From Agarophyton chilense (Eukaryota; Rhodophyta; Florideophyceae; Gracilariales; Gracilariaceae), in contig JARGXX010000109.1 in the NCBI GenBank assembly GCA_030374765.1, positions 310,001-374,000 of the forward strand: a stretch of DNA of 64,000 bases, given 5' to 3'. The notes beneath the pieces were generated by a model. That model had not been told where the DNA came from, made no database searches, and was given only the letters and a program-made list of their open reading frames with translations. Both the position numbers and the translations under genes were made by a program. Positions 1-12,198 of the stretch are shown here, in pieces (the stretch's first letter is position 1; each line of letters opens with the position of its first letter).

Positions 1-226
1 TTGAATGTAGGGCTCATTCATTTATACCGTCTCATGTCGATGCAACTTTTCTACAAAGGATATCTATCAATGGAGCTTAGACCGCGTAAGAGTGCAAATG
101 GCGAAAGTGTGCAATCTTGAAACTCGTGTCTACTTTACTTTGCCTGGCGGTCTGATACCGTCCCCCCTCTGAGAGCAGAAGAGGGTTACGGATCCCTTTT
201 GAAGGAGTGAATGTTGCAAATCGGCC

Positions 227-277
227 AAAGAGTACGAACTGCGAAAGAGTGTGAACCGCGGCAGAGTGCGAATCGTG
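227..277. repeat. Degenerate 16-18 bp tandem repeat
   Basis: Three imperfect units sharing the core AAGAGTRYGAA follow each other, and similar half-units occur just upstream (88-113). The core resembles the unit of the cleaner minisatellite at 4717-4891, so both may derive from one repeat family. That link rests on a short core only. Confidence 0.4.
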
Positions 278-3142
278 AAGGATCGCGCCCTCCGCATTTT
301 ATTCTTCGTTGGGAGCTTCAAAACGTCCGGCCTCGGGAAACCTCATAGAGCAATCTGAAATATGCAATATATTGTCAGAACAATATGGCAACTTGCAACG
401 AAAGGGGCACCATAATAACGTACATGCTGGTAGACAAGTTATTGCCAGAATGCCTTCCCCATAATAATGATACAAAGCATTTCTTGCGACAGAAAAGAGA
501 GAGCTTCACCAAACCAGCTTCATCACGAGGTTTTCTCCGACCCTCTACTAGCTTATACGAGCACTGTGGGATTTGGATTAAACTAATGCAACACCAGTTT
601 TGTCAGGTTTTAAACTGTCTACCTTTGTTTTCTCGGTACTCTAAATTCCTAGATTCTCTAAGAATGTTTCGCTTTACTTCTGGTCTCGGTCTTCTTGGTC
701 TCTTCCTGGGTTACATGCCTATGGAACTCTACGAACTCTAGCTGGTGCGGTACTTGTAGTCTAGCTAGTTCTACTCTCCAGCTTCTAGAACGGTTTTCTA
801 TATTAAAACCTCGCTCAAATATCTTGTGCGCAAATAGTTCGGACCGTAACCGAACTCAAAACATTTACGTTCTTGGTGTTCTGATACCTGCAGTGCAATT
901 CGTCGAAGCTCTATGGGAAACTAAAATGAGCCGCTAACCTCTGTCACGGCGGTTAGTTCGGCATGTGAGACCCAGTTACAAGAACTATGGGATTCGTGCG
1001 ATTGTCGGACAGAATGTACCAAACAGAGTACCGGCAAATCTAATGAAGGAATCTCCAAACTGATGTATTCCGATCGACCCCAGACGGATTTTGAATCATC
1101 ATCTTGAAATGGGTAGAGCAACTCTCGCTCAGGCCCCCTCCCCCCCCCCCCCCCCCAACCGTTTACTAGTGCTAGCGAAATGCCAGTAACGGGGGTTTGA
1201 CAACGAAAAACGGTCTTTTGATATTCATAGGATGAATTATCTCTGCTTCAATAGATGTTGCTACTTGTCGGGCTCGTTGTCTTCTCATCAGTATTTCTCC
1301 TCTGTCCTCTTTTCCATACTATACTTGTGTACTTGTGGATCGATAAGTATGTTATGAGATGTGGGGACTCCCGACAATTCTCACAATACTTATCGAGGAT
1401 TCGCAGGATGTTTGAAGCGCCCTTTGGCGCTGTATCTATTGTGGGACAAGCCACATTAATGCAAAGAAGTAAAAAGTAACAGTAGGAACAAAAGATCGTT
1501 TAATGTAGCCAACAGAGACGAACCAGGGGATTGCAGATAGGAGATCGTACTCTCTTCAGGACTGGGTCGTAGCGGGTCATAGAGCGGCTTACAAATAGAA
1601 AAAAACTGCGGTGGAACGGTCCGGATACAGGCCAACTAGTTATCATACAGTATCGATAAGTCTTTCCAAAGGACTCGTACCAATCACAACAAAAAAATGA
1701 TAGGATCAACCACTGCATTCGATGCACGTAAGTACAGGAGCAGATGTAGGAGACGACATCAAAAAACACAGACACCGTACATAGCGATCATCTCTGTCTG
1801 TCAGAGTCCAGAAGAGGTGAACGACCCCCTGTGCTCTCTTTTTCTTTAAGTGAACGCTCCCCGTGGAGCCGTTTGGGACTTGCGTCTCGTTCCAACCGAG
1901 GCTCGGCGATGGTTGGCACACTGTAAAACTAACGACCCCTACCTGGAAGGTTGCAGCTGACTAGGGAGTTGGATTCAGTTTGTCCTTCCATAAACACTGC
2001 GATTCCACTACGTTTCGAACTGTCTCTGCAAAACGACTATAATATTTGTCTTTTACATCAACGGACTGTATGCGTTCTAGCTCTGGCCTTCTTCCCTACA
2101 ATAAATATCTAGAACGTTATGCAATGTTTTTTCTGTTTGTTGTAACTCACGTTTCCAACTCGACGCAAAAACACAACACTCGGAACCTATATTTTGCCCC
2201 CTCCTTCTAGAGCGAGACCGGCCATTAATGGGTACTCTCTATTTAGGGGTTGCCGTCTTGTACACGCCCTTTCAGTACTCTAAAAATTAAAAGCTGTCAA
2301 ATTATCAGAACATCGTTGCACCCTTTGGTTAATCTACGACGAAAGACAGTCTGTTATTTCGCGGAACATCTCAGCTCATCGCAAACTCTTGCACAAGACT
2401 CGTGATGATGTTGCCTGTATCATAAGATCCAAGCCATGCAACGGACTTCTGTTTCTCTTTTAGGTTTACATGCTTTGCGTTCGGTCTTCAATTGCAGAAG
2501 TCTCAATATAAAACTTTCATCTCTAAAACAGCATTCTACTTATATGTCTCTCTCGATCTCTCTCTTTCTTTCCCTCATGGAACATTTGAGAAACTAGCTC
2601 AAGCAGGACTTAGCATAAACCTTCTACTCTATTATTTATCTTGAAACGCCAAGCAGCTTTCGAATAATACAGATAGAGAAGAACAGTGCAGCACTGTTGG
2701 GCATCCAACCCAGAACTTATTAAGCATTCGGATAAATGAACAGGCGATGAGATATAAAGCAGGTAATGATTTTACATCACGCAGACTGAGCTGATGTGAA
2801 AACCAAGCTCGTGCCAGAAAACAGGGCTCAACGAGCTCTAAAGCCAATCTTATGTACATACCTTCGTAGTCAAGGTCATTGAAATAGAGCATTTCACAGT
2901 CTAGAATTTCGCAGTCTGGACTTCGGCAGTACGCCTTTGCGCATAAAATAGGTCTTCAGCGTTTCACTTGGAAAGGAAGGCGTGTGAACAAGACATGTCT
3001 GTGCATTCCCTAATGCATCCCCATGGTCAACGAAAAAAGAAAACTTTCAATATTTGGCAAATTCGTGCACTTGAAAGGAATGCTTACGTGAGGTTCTCGC
3101 TAGAGATGACGATGCAGAACGTGGATCAGTGACATGTTATCA

Positions 3143-3168
3143 ATATAACTATATAACTATATAACTAT
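3143..3168. repeat. 8-bp tandem repeat (ATATAACT)n
   Basis: Just over three perfect copies of ATATAACT, about 260 bp upstream of the sulfotransferase-like start codon. Confidence 0.8.
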
Positions 3169-3424
3169 CTTTGAACGGCACAGCGACAGGCGACACGTCG
3201 CATGCTTACCGCGTTTCACTCCCCAGAAAGCTCCAATCACAGCCATGTACTCTCCTCTTTGTATGAGTTCAAGCAAAGGGAATTAGTTTCTAGCCGCCTC
3301 CAATTCAAGCCAGTCGCGCCTTCTCAGGAAAAGCAACAGCCATCCTTACTTCCAAAATTGCAACCACTACATTTCCCACTCAGTCACCCGCCTATTCTCG
3401 TAGTGCGCCAATTCGAAGACGGCC

Positions 3425-4324
3425 ATGAAATTACCCAACGTTCCGGTCGTCTCAGGGACTATATTGTCGGCACTGGTGCTCCTTCTTTTCGTATCTGGGC
3501 GCTACGAGTCGCTTATCCCTCAGCTTCGCTCACCAACTGAAGGGGAAGCACTGCTTCTTGATGAAAACCCCAGTCTGTCCACGCGAAATACTTCGAAGCT
3601 GCCAGATTTACCGTCAAGCCCAGCGGAACACTTGACTTGCGTTGTTTACGAACGACCTCCTCGAACGGGGTCTACAACGATTGGAGAGGCGTTGGAAAGA
3701 TGCTTGTTACATCTAGGTTACAAACAGCCGGTATGGAAGGGATTTCAGGCTCGTTCTATGGTGATATCAGATATGTTGCAACAACCTTACGAGCGAGTAA
3801 TGGCCGTGACTCGTCACTTTTACATGAATGGAACCGCCCTACGTCAACTGCGAAACAGATGCGAATCGCTTCTCTACATTACGTCAACAGCTACGATGAA
3901 GCAAAGATTATGGTCGCTTGTCAAGTATCGACAACTTCAAACACATGGGAACACATCACTGAGTAAAGAGCAAGTTCAGCTAGCCATTGAAGAACTCAAG
4001 AGAGAAAAAGCGCAGATCAAGATTTTGAACTCTTATCCATACTTGTACAGCAACGGGACAGCAGTTGACGTTGAGGGCGATGAACGTATTGTGCCCGACT
4101 ATGTGATACGAAAGTCGATGCTAGTCGATGATGTTTCGGATCTACTACACGCTTTCGGATGCTCGTCGCGGGTGATTAGTCAGAACGTACATCGAGCGAG
4201 GCATGACGAGGTTCTAGACGCCATCGATATCGATGACAACGACTCATTACACACTCGACTTCTACAACGCGCAGAAGAACGCAACGAATTTGGGTTGAAG
4301 AAGGCTTCCAATTTTGGTCGTTGA
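3425..4324 (+). CDS. Sulfotransferase-like type II membrane protein
   Basis: Intronless, 299 residues. A short basic N-terminus is followed by one hydrophobic segment (about residues 9-25), giving a signal-anchor layout typical of Golgi enzymes. Residues 77-85 read RPPRTGSTT, in the place and form of the 5'-phosphosulfate-binding loop of PAPS-dependent sulfotransferases. Residues 150-167 (TSTATMKQRLWS core) fit the 3'-phosphate-binding region, though the usual R-x-P is absent. Several N-x-S/T sites (for example N55, N135, N176) suit a lumenal domain. The likely role is transfer of sulfate from PAPS to a cell-wall polysaccharide, as expected in red algae; the acceptor cannot be read from sequence. 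The start is the first ATG of the frame and is followed directly by the anchor. The weak 3' motif leaves room for a divergent or inactive member. Confidence 0.7.
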   Translation: MKLPNVPVVSGTILSALVLLLFVSGRYESLIPQLRSPTEGEALLLDENPSLSTRNTSKLPDLPSSPAEHLTCVVYERPPRTGSTTIGEALERCLLHLGYKQPVWKGFQARSMVISDMLQQPYERVMAVTRHFYMNGTALRQLRNRCESLLYITSTATMKQRLWSLVKYRQLQTHGNTSLSKEQVQLAIEELKREKAQIKILNSYPYLYSNGTAVDVEGDERIVPDYVIRKSMLVDDVSDLLHAFGCSSRVISQNVHRARHDEVLDAIDIDDNDSLHTRLLQRAEERNEFGLKKASNFGR

Positions 4325-4716
4325 CAAAAAATCCACAGCATTACCTCAATGCAGGAGAAGTAAAGGGGGAGTGGTGTGGGATGTACAGTAGCGGAAGTCA
4401 GTTTGTCTACGTTGGCTTGCGCGAGGTGGAATTGTCGCACCACGAAGGATTTGGGGCGGTTGGCAGAGCATCGACATGCGTGAACTCGGCCTCGCTTTTT
4501 CGCAGATGGCACGAATGCCTGTCACTTTTGAAATACTTGTAGGAAGCAAGTTGGTGCGTCCACAAGAGGAATCTCTCCTCCCCATGTTATGGGAGAGATC
4601 GTGCTTCGCCTTTGCGCTGCAGCACACCACTGGTAGGTTAGCATGCACACAAAGATTATCATAGAACACGTGCTCCGCGTGCACGGATGAAACATCTGTC
4701 AACCTCGAAGCTATGC

Positions 4717-4891
4717 GAGCGCCACGAGTACTAAGCGCCAAGAGTACAAGCGCCAAGAGTACTGAGCACCACGAGTACCGAGCGCCACGAGTACCGAGCG
4801 CCACGAGTACCGAGCGCCACGAGTACTGAGGGTCGCGAGTACCGAACGCCAAGAGTAACCAACGCCAAGAGTGCAAAGCGCCACAAATACC
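4717..4891. repeat. 16-bp minisatellite, about 11 units
   Basis: About eleven tandem units of consensus GAGCGCCACGAGTACC, three of them (4769-4816) nearly perfect and the outer units degenerate. Because 16 is not a multiple of 3, the array is open in several frames on the minus strand and makes spurious Leu/Arg/Ser-rich frames. There are no spacers, so this is not a CRISPR array. Confidence 0.9.
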
Positions 4892-6720
4892 AATAGAGCA
4901 AACGGTAAGCGCTTCCATTATGATCTGATTGGCTGCTGTTCAAGCCTCAGATACACTTTCATTGGCGATGAAGAATCCGTGGAAACACTTTCATTGGATG
5001 ACACAACTGTTGCAGCTGCCACAAAATACTGGAAGCGCAAGGTCTCAGGCCCGTTCAATTAAACTGTAATCAAGTTTTGCAACATGAAATGTGGAACATG
5101 AGCTTCCAGCCTCAGTTTTCCAAAATGCAAACTTGATCTATAAACTTTTCTGTTTTGGATTGTGGAGCTCCGAAGTTTTCCAGAAACCAATGTAAAGGCC
5201 AAATATTTAGAGAGTGCTGCAATGTTTTAGTTGCTGGTAAGAAATACATTCTTCAACAGCAGCATTTAAATTAAGCGTAAACGGCCCTTCTTTACGGTGT
5301 TCATGGTATTTACTCTGTTCACAATCGCCTTCACAAAACGTTCAGTCATCGTTCGTCTTGGATACCAAAACACGGATGAAGTTACATGTTCCAAATACTG
5401 CTTTCTGTAGAAGTATATTTTGACATATCAAGTTTTGATGAGCGTCGCGGTCGCATTTTTTTCTCTCGAAAACAGTTCAGATTTTTCAGTCACGTTAAAA
5501 CAATACGAATAAAAGAAGTTCAAAAAACTCTACCACGTTACTGTTATGAGTTGGTGTACTCGAGGACCGAGACGGCCAACTCATCGTCCTCGTATGTTGA
5601 CAGCAAGGCAAATTGATTATTTCAATTAATTTTATCTGACCTCGCTGACACTGACATCGAGGCCTTGTCAGCCAGCGATGTCATGCAGACATTTAGCTGC
5701 GCTGTATTACATGTCAGAACCCTTACACAAGTAGTATAAATACAGTACCTTACCAAAATAAAATGTTTTGAGGGAGGGGATGGGACCAGAGGGACCACTT
5801 CTACCTCGCGACCTTGTCGGTGTCGACTTCCTACCTCATCCTACCAGCTGCACAGTAACATTTCCCAACAGTTACTGTAGACGATTTAAAACCATTAGAG
5901 GTGATTTTTGTCTGCATTGCTCACAAATAGCAATGAAATCCCGAAAATTGGACGTCTGTGTCATCCATTGCGCGTGAACTTCAATCTTTCACACGCGCCG
6001 ATTTTTTGCAGGTGCATCATACCTAGAAGTTTGGTTATACGGGTCAATAATACAAAAATATTTTCATGAATATCTCCAGGTAATTGACGAATCATTACCT
6101 CATATTAGGTTTCCTCAGTCTGGGGCCGACTACCGACGTGCGGCGCAATAGTTTCATAGCCTCCGTAGAACTCCAATGAGCTGTATTACTGTGCTCTTGA
6201 TGTATTGAAAATTATTATACAGTCAAAATCCAGTTGGTTATCTGTTTTGACTCGTATTGTTGCTGAAAACGCGTTTGAGAACAAAATACATATCATTACT
6301 TCTTTCAGCGGACCTGGATTAAATCAAATCCGAAAGAGGTAAAGTTACTACCAATAAACCTTCAAAACTGAATTCGAATAAACTTTTGGTATGCGTTTTA
6401 TCTTTTGCTCGTCATCTGCTCTGCCATGGGGTATTCTCTCCGATCTCATCGTCCACGTGTTCAACCCCTGTATCTCCGTTCGGGCTCGCGGCTGCGCCAC
6501 GTGGTCGGGTAGTTGTCACCAGCCCTGTCCACTGCGTAGACCATTCGGTACCTTCCCGCTCTTACACGCGGTTTCGCTACTATACTACATACTGTGTAAG
6601 ACAATCATGTTTTGGACTTTGACACGCTCTTCCTGCGTTTGAAACATACGACTATAATTGTCAAAAAGCCGTGTATATCACGCTCAGAGGCCAACAGGCC
6701 ACATCCTCCCCACCTCTAAT
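4892..6720. other. Intergenic, nothing recognised
   Basis: AT-rich sequence between the minisatellite and the RRP42 remnant. Only short frames (at most about 80 codons), none with recognisable motifs; no RNA gene or terminal repeats found by eye. Confidence 0.5.
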
Positions 6721-7852
6721 TCTCCTTCCTTAGCTTCGAATGCAGAGGGCGAATGTATTCGAAACAGTGCGAAAGACGGAGTTCGTAGCGACTGTGGCGC
6801 CATGTTAGACATTGGCCCAATTACTCTAGAAACCGCCGTTTGGCCGACAGCATCTGGATCTGCTATGGTGCAAGTCCGCAAGGTCACAGAAATTCTAGTT
6901 GGTATTAAACCTGAAATTACTGAACCAACTCAGCAGTCATCCGGTGAGGTCAAAATAATGAATAATAGGTTTTAAAGCAGGTGAACAAAAACAGAACTTT
7001 AACTATAGAAGGGTTATAGCTTATTCTTGCTTTTTCTCCCGAACCTTTAGAGAGAATCCTCTCGGTCCCTTCTCATATCAACGAAAAAGCTGTAGCAGTC
7101 ACACAGGAACGCATATCAGTTCGACATCAACGGATGCGACCCAGTCACTATGCGACATTTCCATCGGTATCGATCACATAATAATACTTTTTCGAAGTGA
7201 AAGCATCATCCATGATATCTATAATATCGGGAACGTTCGAACTTTCATAGTTGTGTCTTTCACTGTGTGGTGCAGTAATTTGGCACTTTGGATTTTGTTA
7301 ATCGAGGAGGAGCGGATCTTTGTGCTGAATTCAGTCAGCTCCTCACGCGTCTGTACACCCTACCAGAGAGCTGCGGAAATCGCTTTCCATCTGAAGACAA
7401 AAAGTGCTGGATATTGCATGTAGACGCACTTGTTGTTGATAGCGGTGAATATTTGTTCGTAGCCCTATCTGTCGCTGTGCGGGATGCTCTACGGGTCGTA
7501 ATTCGTAATTCTTCCTAAAGTCACTGAGGTTCCAGGGGAAGCAGATGTTGACGACGAGATTGAGGTCGATGAAGGGGAGTTCAGCATGTTTCAGAGTGCA
7601 AAAGAGACCCCCGATTGCTGTCACTATAGCTTCCCTTGGAGACCGGGGTTTATAAAAGGTTGATTGAACTTATGAAGAACAAAAGTGCTTTAAAGCTTCG
7701 ATTGCAATGTGCGTATCTCCGCTTGGGAAGTCTAGTGGCGTTGTGTTGGCTAGTGCGGCGGGCATATATGTTGATACACTGTCAACTATGTTGAAAGACG
7801 CCAATGTGCTAGGCCTAGATATTTTGCAGGCCATGGAGAAACGCCAGACATG
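6721..7852 (+). pseudogene. Exosome subunit RRP42 (EXOSC7) pseudogene
   Basis: Three blocks in order match RRP42, an RNase PH-fold ring subunit of the RNA exosome. Block 1 (6721-6943): IRNSAKDGVRSD, then PITLE and EILVGIKPEI. Block 2 (7251-7518): VSFTVWCSNLA, then NRGGADL, SQLLTRLY and WILHVDALVV. Block 3 (7520-7852): LPKVTEVPGEADVDDE, then PIAVTIASLGDR and MCVSPLGKSSGVVLAS. Blocks 1 and 2 are joined by a plausible GT-AG intron (6944-7250), so this is not a processed copy. It is broken: a one-base frame shift near 7517, another in the C run near 7598, two in-frame stops near 7651-7665, and the conserved N-terminal DGR reads DCG. No ATG lies at the expected start. Exosome ring subunits are normally essential, so a working copy should exist elsewhere. 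Assignment rests on recalled family motifs. Confidence 0.8.
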
Positions 7853-8363
7853 TAAAGCCGAATATGCGGGGAATCGGTGCAACCAATTGGCTTTTTTCAT
7901 GATCTGTCAACAATCTCGCCCTGAAAGTGTTAGTCATGTTTTTCGATATCTAAAGTACAGATTCTTTGACGATGTACAGGAGATCAAGGAGAAAATTAAA
8001 AGAGACAATGGGGTTCTATCATTGTATTTGGCGCTCTCATTAGTTTAACTCATCGTTTTCGTTCAGTGAATCGAATAAACTCTTCTCCGTGCGAGTAATA
8101 ATTTGTTTCGAGGGCTATTAAGACAGAATTGACGGTCTTACTCAACTTACCTCTGTTTGAGAAATGGATGGATGCAAGACACACAAACAAAAGCTACGCA
8201 CGAAATCAATATGTCCGGAGTGCGTTTTAAACTGCGATTTCAAGCAAGACTAGGCGGAAGCGCATCTGCACCCGGGAGCTCATTAAACTCGTCCCAGCAA
8301 TCGGTCAGCTTGCCGGTCGCCCTTGCAGACGTGAGTGATACGTCATGAAAAGACTCCCTTATA
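7853..8363. other. Intergenic, nothing recognised
   Basis: Follows the RRP42 remnant and ends at the TA target of the first Tc1 element. The open frame that runs out of the RRP42 homology to 8048 loses any family likeness after about 7852. Confidence 0.5.
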
Positions 8364-9662
8364 CAGTGCGTTTCAAAAACATATCCCTTTACAAAAACTG
8401 CGCCAAAAAGGCATTTCACGTACTGTAGAGCACATTTCACAACAAATAAAAACCACTAAGTCAATAACAATGTTTCAAAAGTATATCCTTTATACAATCA
8501 TTCGCTCAATTATGGCTCGTGGCGCACCTCTCACACGCTCTGAACAGCTGGAAATCATGGAATTAGTAGGTCAGGGTATGATTCCAGCAGATATAGCCCG
8601 AAAACTCAAGCGCAGCCCAAAAACAATCAGCAACTTCATCAAAAAGCCCGCTACATACGGAACAAAGCGTTCAACCGGCCGTTCTACGGCACTATCCCCG
8701 GCCGATAAGCGTGGAATTAAGCGAGAACTATGCCGCAACACTTCATCTTGCGGGAAAATTGTCAAAAATCTAAATTTGCCTCTGTCAAGATCTACAATAT
8801 GGCGTGAAGTCAACCGTCAAAATTTGTTCAAGTACACAAAAATGAGGAAAACTTTTTTTTAAAAGATAATCACAAGAAAAATCGAGTTGAATGGTGTGCT
8901 CAAAAGGCTTATTGGAAAACGGAATGGAATAATGTTATCTTTTCCGACGAAAAAAAGTTTAACCTTGATGGTCCAGATTGCTATAAATTTTATTGGCATG
9001 ATCTACGAAAAGAAAAGAAAGAATTTGTGACTAAGCATTCAGGAGGCGCATCAGTAATGGTTTGGGCTGGAATCTCCACGAAAGGAGCAACTGATATGGC
9101 TTTTGTTGAAACTACAATGAACTCTGAGAAGTATGCTGAGGTTCTAGAAAACTATCTTTTACCTTTTTCATACTGTATGCACGGAGAAGAATTCATTTTT
9201 CAGCAAGATAATGCACCTGTGCATAAGTCTAATTCTATGAAACAGTGGTTCAATAGTCTAAATATGTCGGTTATGGAATGGCCTGCGCGCTCTCCTGACC
9301 TCAACCCTATCGAAAACATTTGGGGAATGTTGGCCCGAATGGTTTATGGGCAAGGAAGGCAATTTGATACAGTTTTTGATTTGAAAAATTGTATCAAAGA
9401 TTGCTGGGAAAAGATTGACTGTAATGCTATCAATCCTTTTATAGAATCAATGCCAAAGCGTTGTATAAGTGTTATACAGGCTAGAGGAGCAAAAATAAAC
9501 TACTGAACTCGCGTTAGAATAAAAAGGATGCAATAAAGGTTATGATTTTGAAACAGTTTTTTTACTTGAAATTTTTTTCACACTGATTTTGTTAGTTGTA
9601 CTGTAGCCAAAACGTCGATTTTTGGAAAATTTGCGCGAGGGAAATGATTTTGAAACAGACGT
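8364..9662 (+). mobile_element. Tc1-type DNA transposon, copy 1 (family I)
   Basis: 1,299 bp, flanked by TA (8362-8363 and 9663-9664), the target of Tc1/mariner insertion. The ends are imperfect inverted repeats: left CAGTGCGTTTCAAAAACATA, right (reversed) ACGTCTGTTTCAAAATCATT. An inner pair with CTGTAG follows about 50 bp in. One transposase reading frame fills the middle. A second, decayed copy of the same family and nearly the same length lies at 10785-12079. Confidence 0.9.
8512..9506 (+). pseudogene. Tc1 transposase (DD34E), one frameshift
   Basis: Starts MARGAPLTR with two helix-turn-helix segments (about residues 5-110, including GQGMIPADIARKLKRS and a second HTH near SRSTIWREV). The catalytic core follows: first Asp in IFSDEKKFNLDGPD, second in QQDNAPVH, and Glu in DLNPIENIW, with 34 residues between the last two, the Tc1 DD34E spacing. 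The frame breaks once, at the T8/A4 run near 8853-8865, where coding moves to another frame. Otherwise it reads through to a normal C-terminus. With a single break this copy is probably recent but inactive, unless the shift is a sequencing error in the homopolymer. Confidence 0.88.
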
Positions 9663-10784
9663 TAGCTGCAGGAAGGCAGTAGGTCCAGAACTTGTCGTCG
9701 GAAGAAGATCCAACCGCCGTTTTCTCTGATTTTTTCCTTCAAAAAAAGAGCTTCAACGAAGACTCTGGACAGGGCTGTTCCCAGGGGGTTTCACGCGGGA
9801 ACTACGCTTGGGCCGGATAAAGATGCAGGTTACGCGCCGGTTCTTTTGCCCAACTTCGCTGATTGTATGAGGGGTAGGTGGAAGGACGTCGTCAACGGTT
9901 TTTATGGCGGCGAACGAGGTAAATGCGAAGAACCTTTTCGTTGTGTGCCCCTTAACCGACGATGTCTAGAGGTTGAATGAAGGAATATATTAAAAGCTGA
10001 AGGCTAAAGTCGTCGGTGACGAAACGCTTCTGCGGTCGAAAACAACTTTAGAAACCTAGTGATTTCTTTAACGCACTTATATAGCAGACTAGTGAGCGTA
10101 AGACGGCTATAGATATGTAGTGAGAAGCTACAGTGTAGAAGAAAGTGCTAGAAGTTGTTGGGGGTCCTTAGCAAGCCTCACACGATACGAGAAATTAACA
10201 TACGTGGTCACATAAAGAGAGAGAGAGAATCGAAAAGGCTATGGTAGGGAAAAGAATCGTTGTCCTTTTTCTGTGACCTCCAAAACCAGCAGTATTATTG
10301 ATGGTGGAATGAAGGCTGCATTCTGGAAGCACCATTTTTGGCGGGAACTTGTCTCTAACGTTTATTATCGTGTATTTTTGTTGTAAACCTTGCTTGTTTT
10401 TTTTGCAAAGACAGCAAATTTACAGTGTAGGGTCACTTTCTTCTGTATCATGCGTGCAATTAAGAAAGCATAAATAAGAATCGAACATCTTCCAAAACCT
10501 TGGGCGGGGGATTTAAAGGACATGTTTAGCCGTAATACTTGAGTCGGTCGCGGACGTAAATCAACTATTCAAGTTGTCGTTCCCTAACATCACATGTCAA
10601 AAGTTGTGAAGCCCTTGCCACACACGACTTCCGATATCTGCTGGCACGTGGCAGGGTGGGCCGAGCACAAAATAATAATCACGCGAATCTTTAAACTTTA
10701 CCTTCAAGGCTTGAACTTTGGTTATATCTCTACGAAGGTAGCTCGAGAGAACGGCCCTTTGCTCAGCCTTGAAGTTCAAAGGTA
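9663..10784. other. Spacer between two Tc1 copies
   Basis: About 1.1 kb with no recognisable gene. Contains only short frames and a brief AG-rich run near 10218-10230. Confidence 0.5.
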
Positions 10785-12079
10785 CAGTGCGTTTCAAAAA
10801 CATATCCCTTCCTAAAACTGGGCCAAAATGGCGTTTTATGTACTGTAGAGCCAAATTTTCACCGAATAAAACCTTTACAAGTCAAAAAACTTGTTTCTTA
10901 AACATATCCTTTATACAATAAAGAGCTCCATTATGACTTCTGTACCGCCTTTATCTTGCCAAAACTATATAACAATTATTAAATTGGACCACAAAGGCAT
11001 GATCGCATCTTTTATAGCGCACAAACAAATAAAAATCCCAAGAACAAACAATTATTACAGAAAACTCTGTTCGGTATGAATTCAGGCGATTTTTGAGCCA
11101 TACCGCATTCTTTCTAACACAAAAACGCGTGGAAGTAAGCTTTATCTGTTCTGTGATACGTCATCTTGCAAAACCAATTGAAAGAAAACAGTGTTCGAAT
11201 GTAAAATGCCCTTAAATATGACGCAAAATAAAAAGTCAAAACTGGTTAAACTATACAACAACAAAAGAATCTTCTTTTAAAAACGCACCATAAACGCAAA
11301 CGTGCGTTGTGTTCTTCAGAAAAGCCTCATTATCAAAAAGTATGAAAAAAAAGAAAATGTTTTGTTCGAAAACTGTAAATATGGACGAACCATGTTTCTT
11401 CAAATTCTATTAGCATGATAATTGCATATCAAATTGTAGTTTTGTAAGAAAATTCTTTGGTTATACATCTGAGATGGTTTTAAATGGCATATTTAAAGTA
11501 AAAACAATTAAAATAGCGATTTTAAAAGCGTAAATGGCTTAAAAACGTTATGATAAAGTGTTAGAAAGTTATATGCTACTTTATTCCTACTTTACGTATG
11601 AATTAAATTATGATTTTTAGCAGGATAGTGCGCTTGTAAAACAGTCAAATGTTTAGAAACAGTACATGAATGGTTTAAATATGACTGATACGGATCTGTC
11701 ATGACGAATTTCTGATGTACACTTTACTGAAAACACCAATAGAGTGCTAGATCAGATGATTTATGGGCAAATTAGACAGTTCAGTACAGTTTTTTATTCG
11801 AAAGTTTGTATCACAAATTACTATGACAAAATAACGTTTAATTTAATTCATTTTTTTATTGAATAAATGATAACACTCTCTGTAAGTTTCAGTAGGGTTA
11901 AAGAGGCGAAAACAAACTATTAATAGCGCGCTGTAGAGAATATGACTGACGAAAGGATATGTTTTTGAAACAGTATTTTGACTTGATATTTTTCATGTGT
12001 TGTTTTCATTGAGTGTACTGTAGTCGAAAAGGCAATTTACGAAATATTTGTGCAAGGGATATGTTTTTGAAACAGACTT
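10785..12079 (+). mobile_element. Tc1-type DNA transposon, copy 2, decayed (family I)
   Basis: 1,295 bp between TA dinucleotides (10783-10784 and 12080-12081). The left end CAGTGCGTTTCAAAAACATA is identical to copy 1, and the right end (AAGGGATATGTTTTTGAAAC, then AGACTT) is a better inverted match than in copy 1. The inside aligns along copy 1 but is AT-rich and full of stops, with scraps such as RVLDQMIYGQIRQF matching the transposase C-terminus. The ends are better kept than the middle. This fits a non-autonomous copy whose ends stayed usable, or simple chance. It ends only 119 bp before the start codon of the sulfotransferase at 12199. Confidence 0.85.
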
Positions 12080-12198
12080 TACGTACATCCATAACGTTGT
12101 TGGATTCATCAGCTTCGGAGGGTTCATATCCTGGTCTCGAGACCTTGAGATTCACTCCTAACGCCCACCCACATGAACTGCCACTTCAGCGTTAGCGC

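Larger units (their letters stand above)
1..3424. other. Gene-poor stretch, no gene recognised
   Basis: No open frame here resembles a family I know, and the longest frames (about 120 codons) lack coding-like composition. What can be seen: degenerate 16-18 bp repeats around AAGAGTRYGAA at 227-277, with weaker units near 88-113; a C-rich run at about 1132-1156; and an 8-bp tandem repeat (ATATAACT, a little over three units) at 3143-3168. The last few hundred bases should hold the promoter of the sulfotransferase-like gene that starts at 3425. Confidence 0.5.

Noticed and set aside
1255-1479. Hydrophobic 74-codon frame
   Set aside because: Overlaps an equally long frame on the other strand and has no motif; probably chance.
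4717-4891. Possible CRISPR array
   Set aside because: Units are directly adjacent without spacers, and the context is eukaryotic.
4346-4918. 190-codon minus-strand frame with Leu/Ala/Ser repeats
   Set aside because: Mostly the 16-bp minisatellite read in shifting frames; no motif outside it.
6944-7250. RRP42 breaks all explained by introns
   Set aside because: One gap fits an intron, but the later one-base shifts and in-frame stops lie inside conserved blocks with no room for GT-AG introns.
7707-8048. 113-codon frame as a separate gene
   Set aside because: Its first 48 codons are the end of the RRP42 remnant; the rest has no family likeness.
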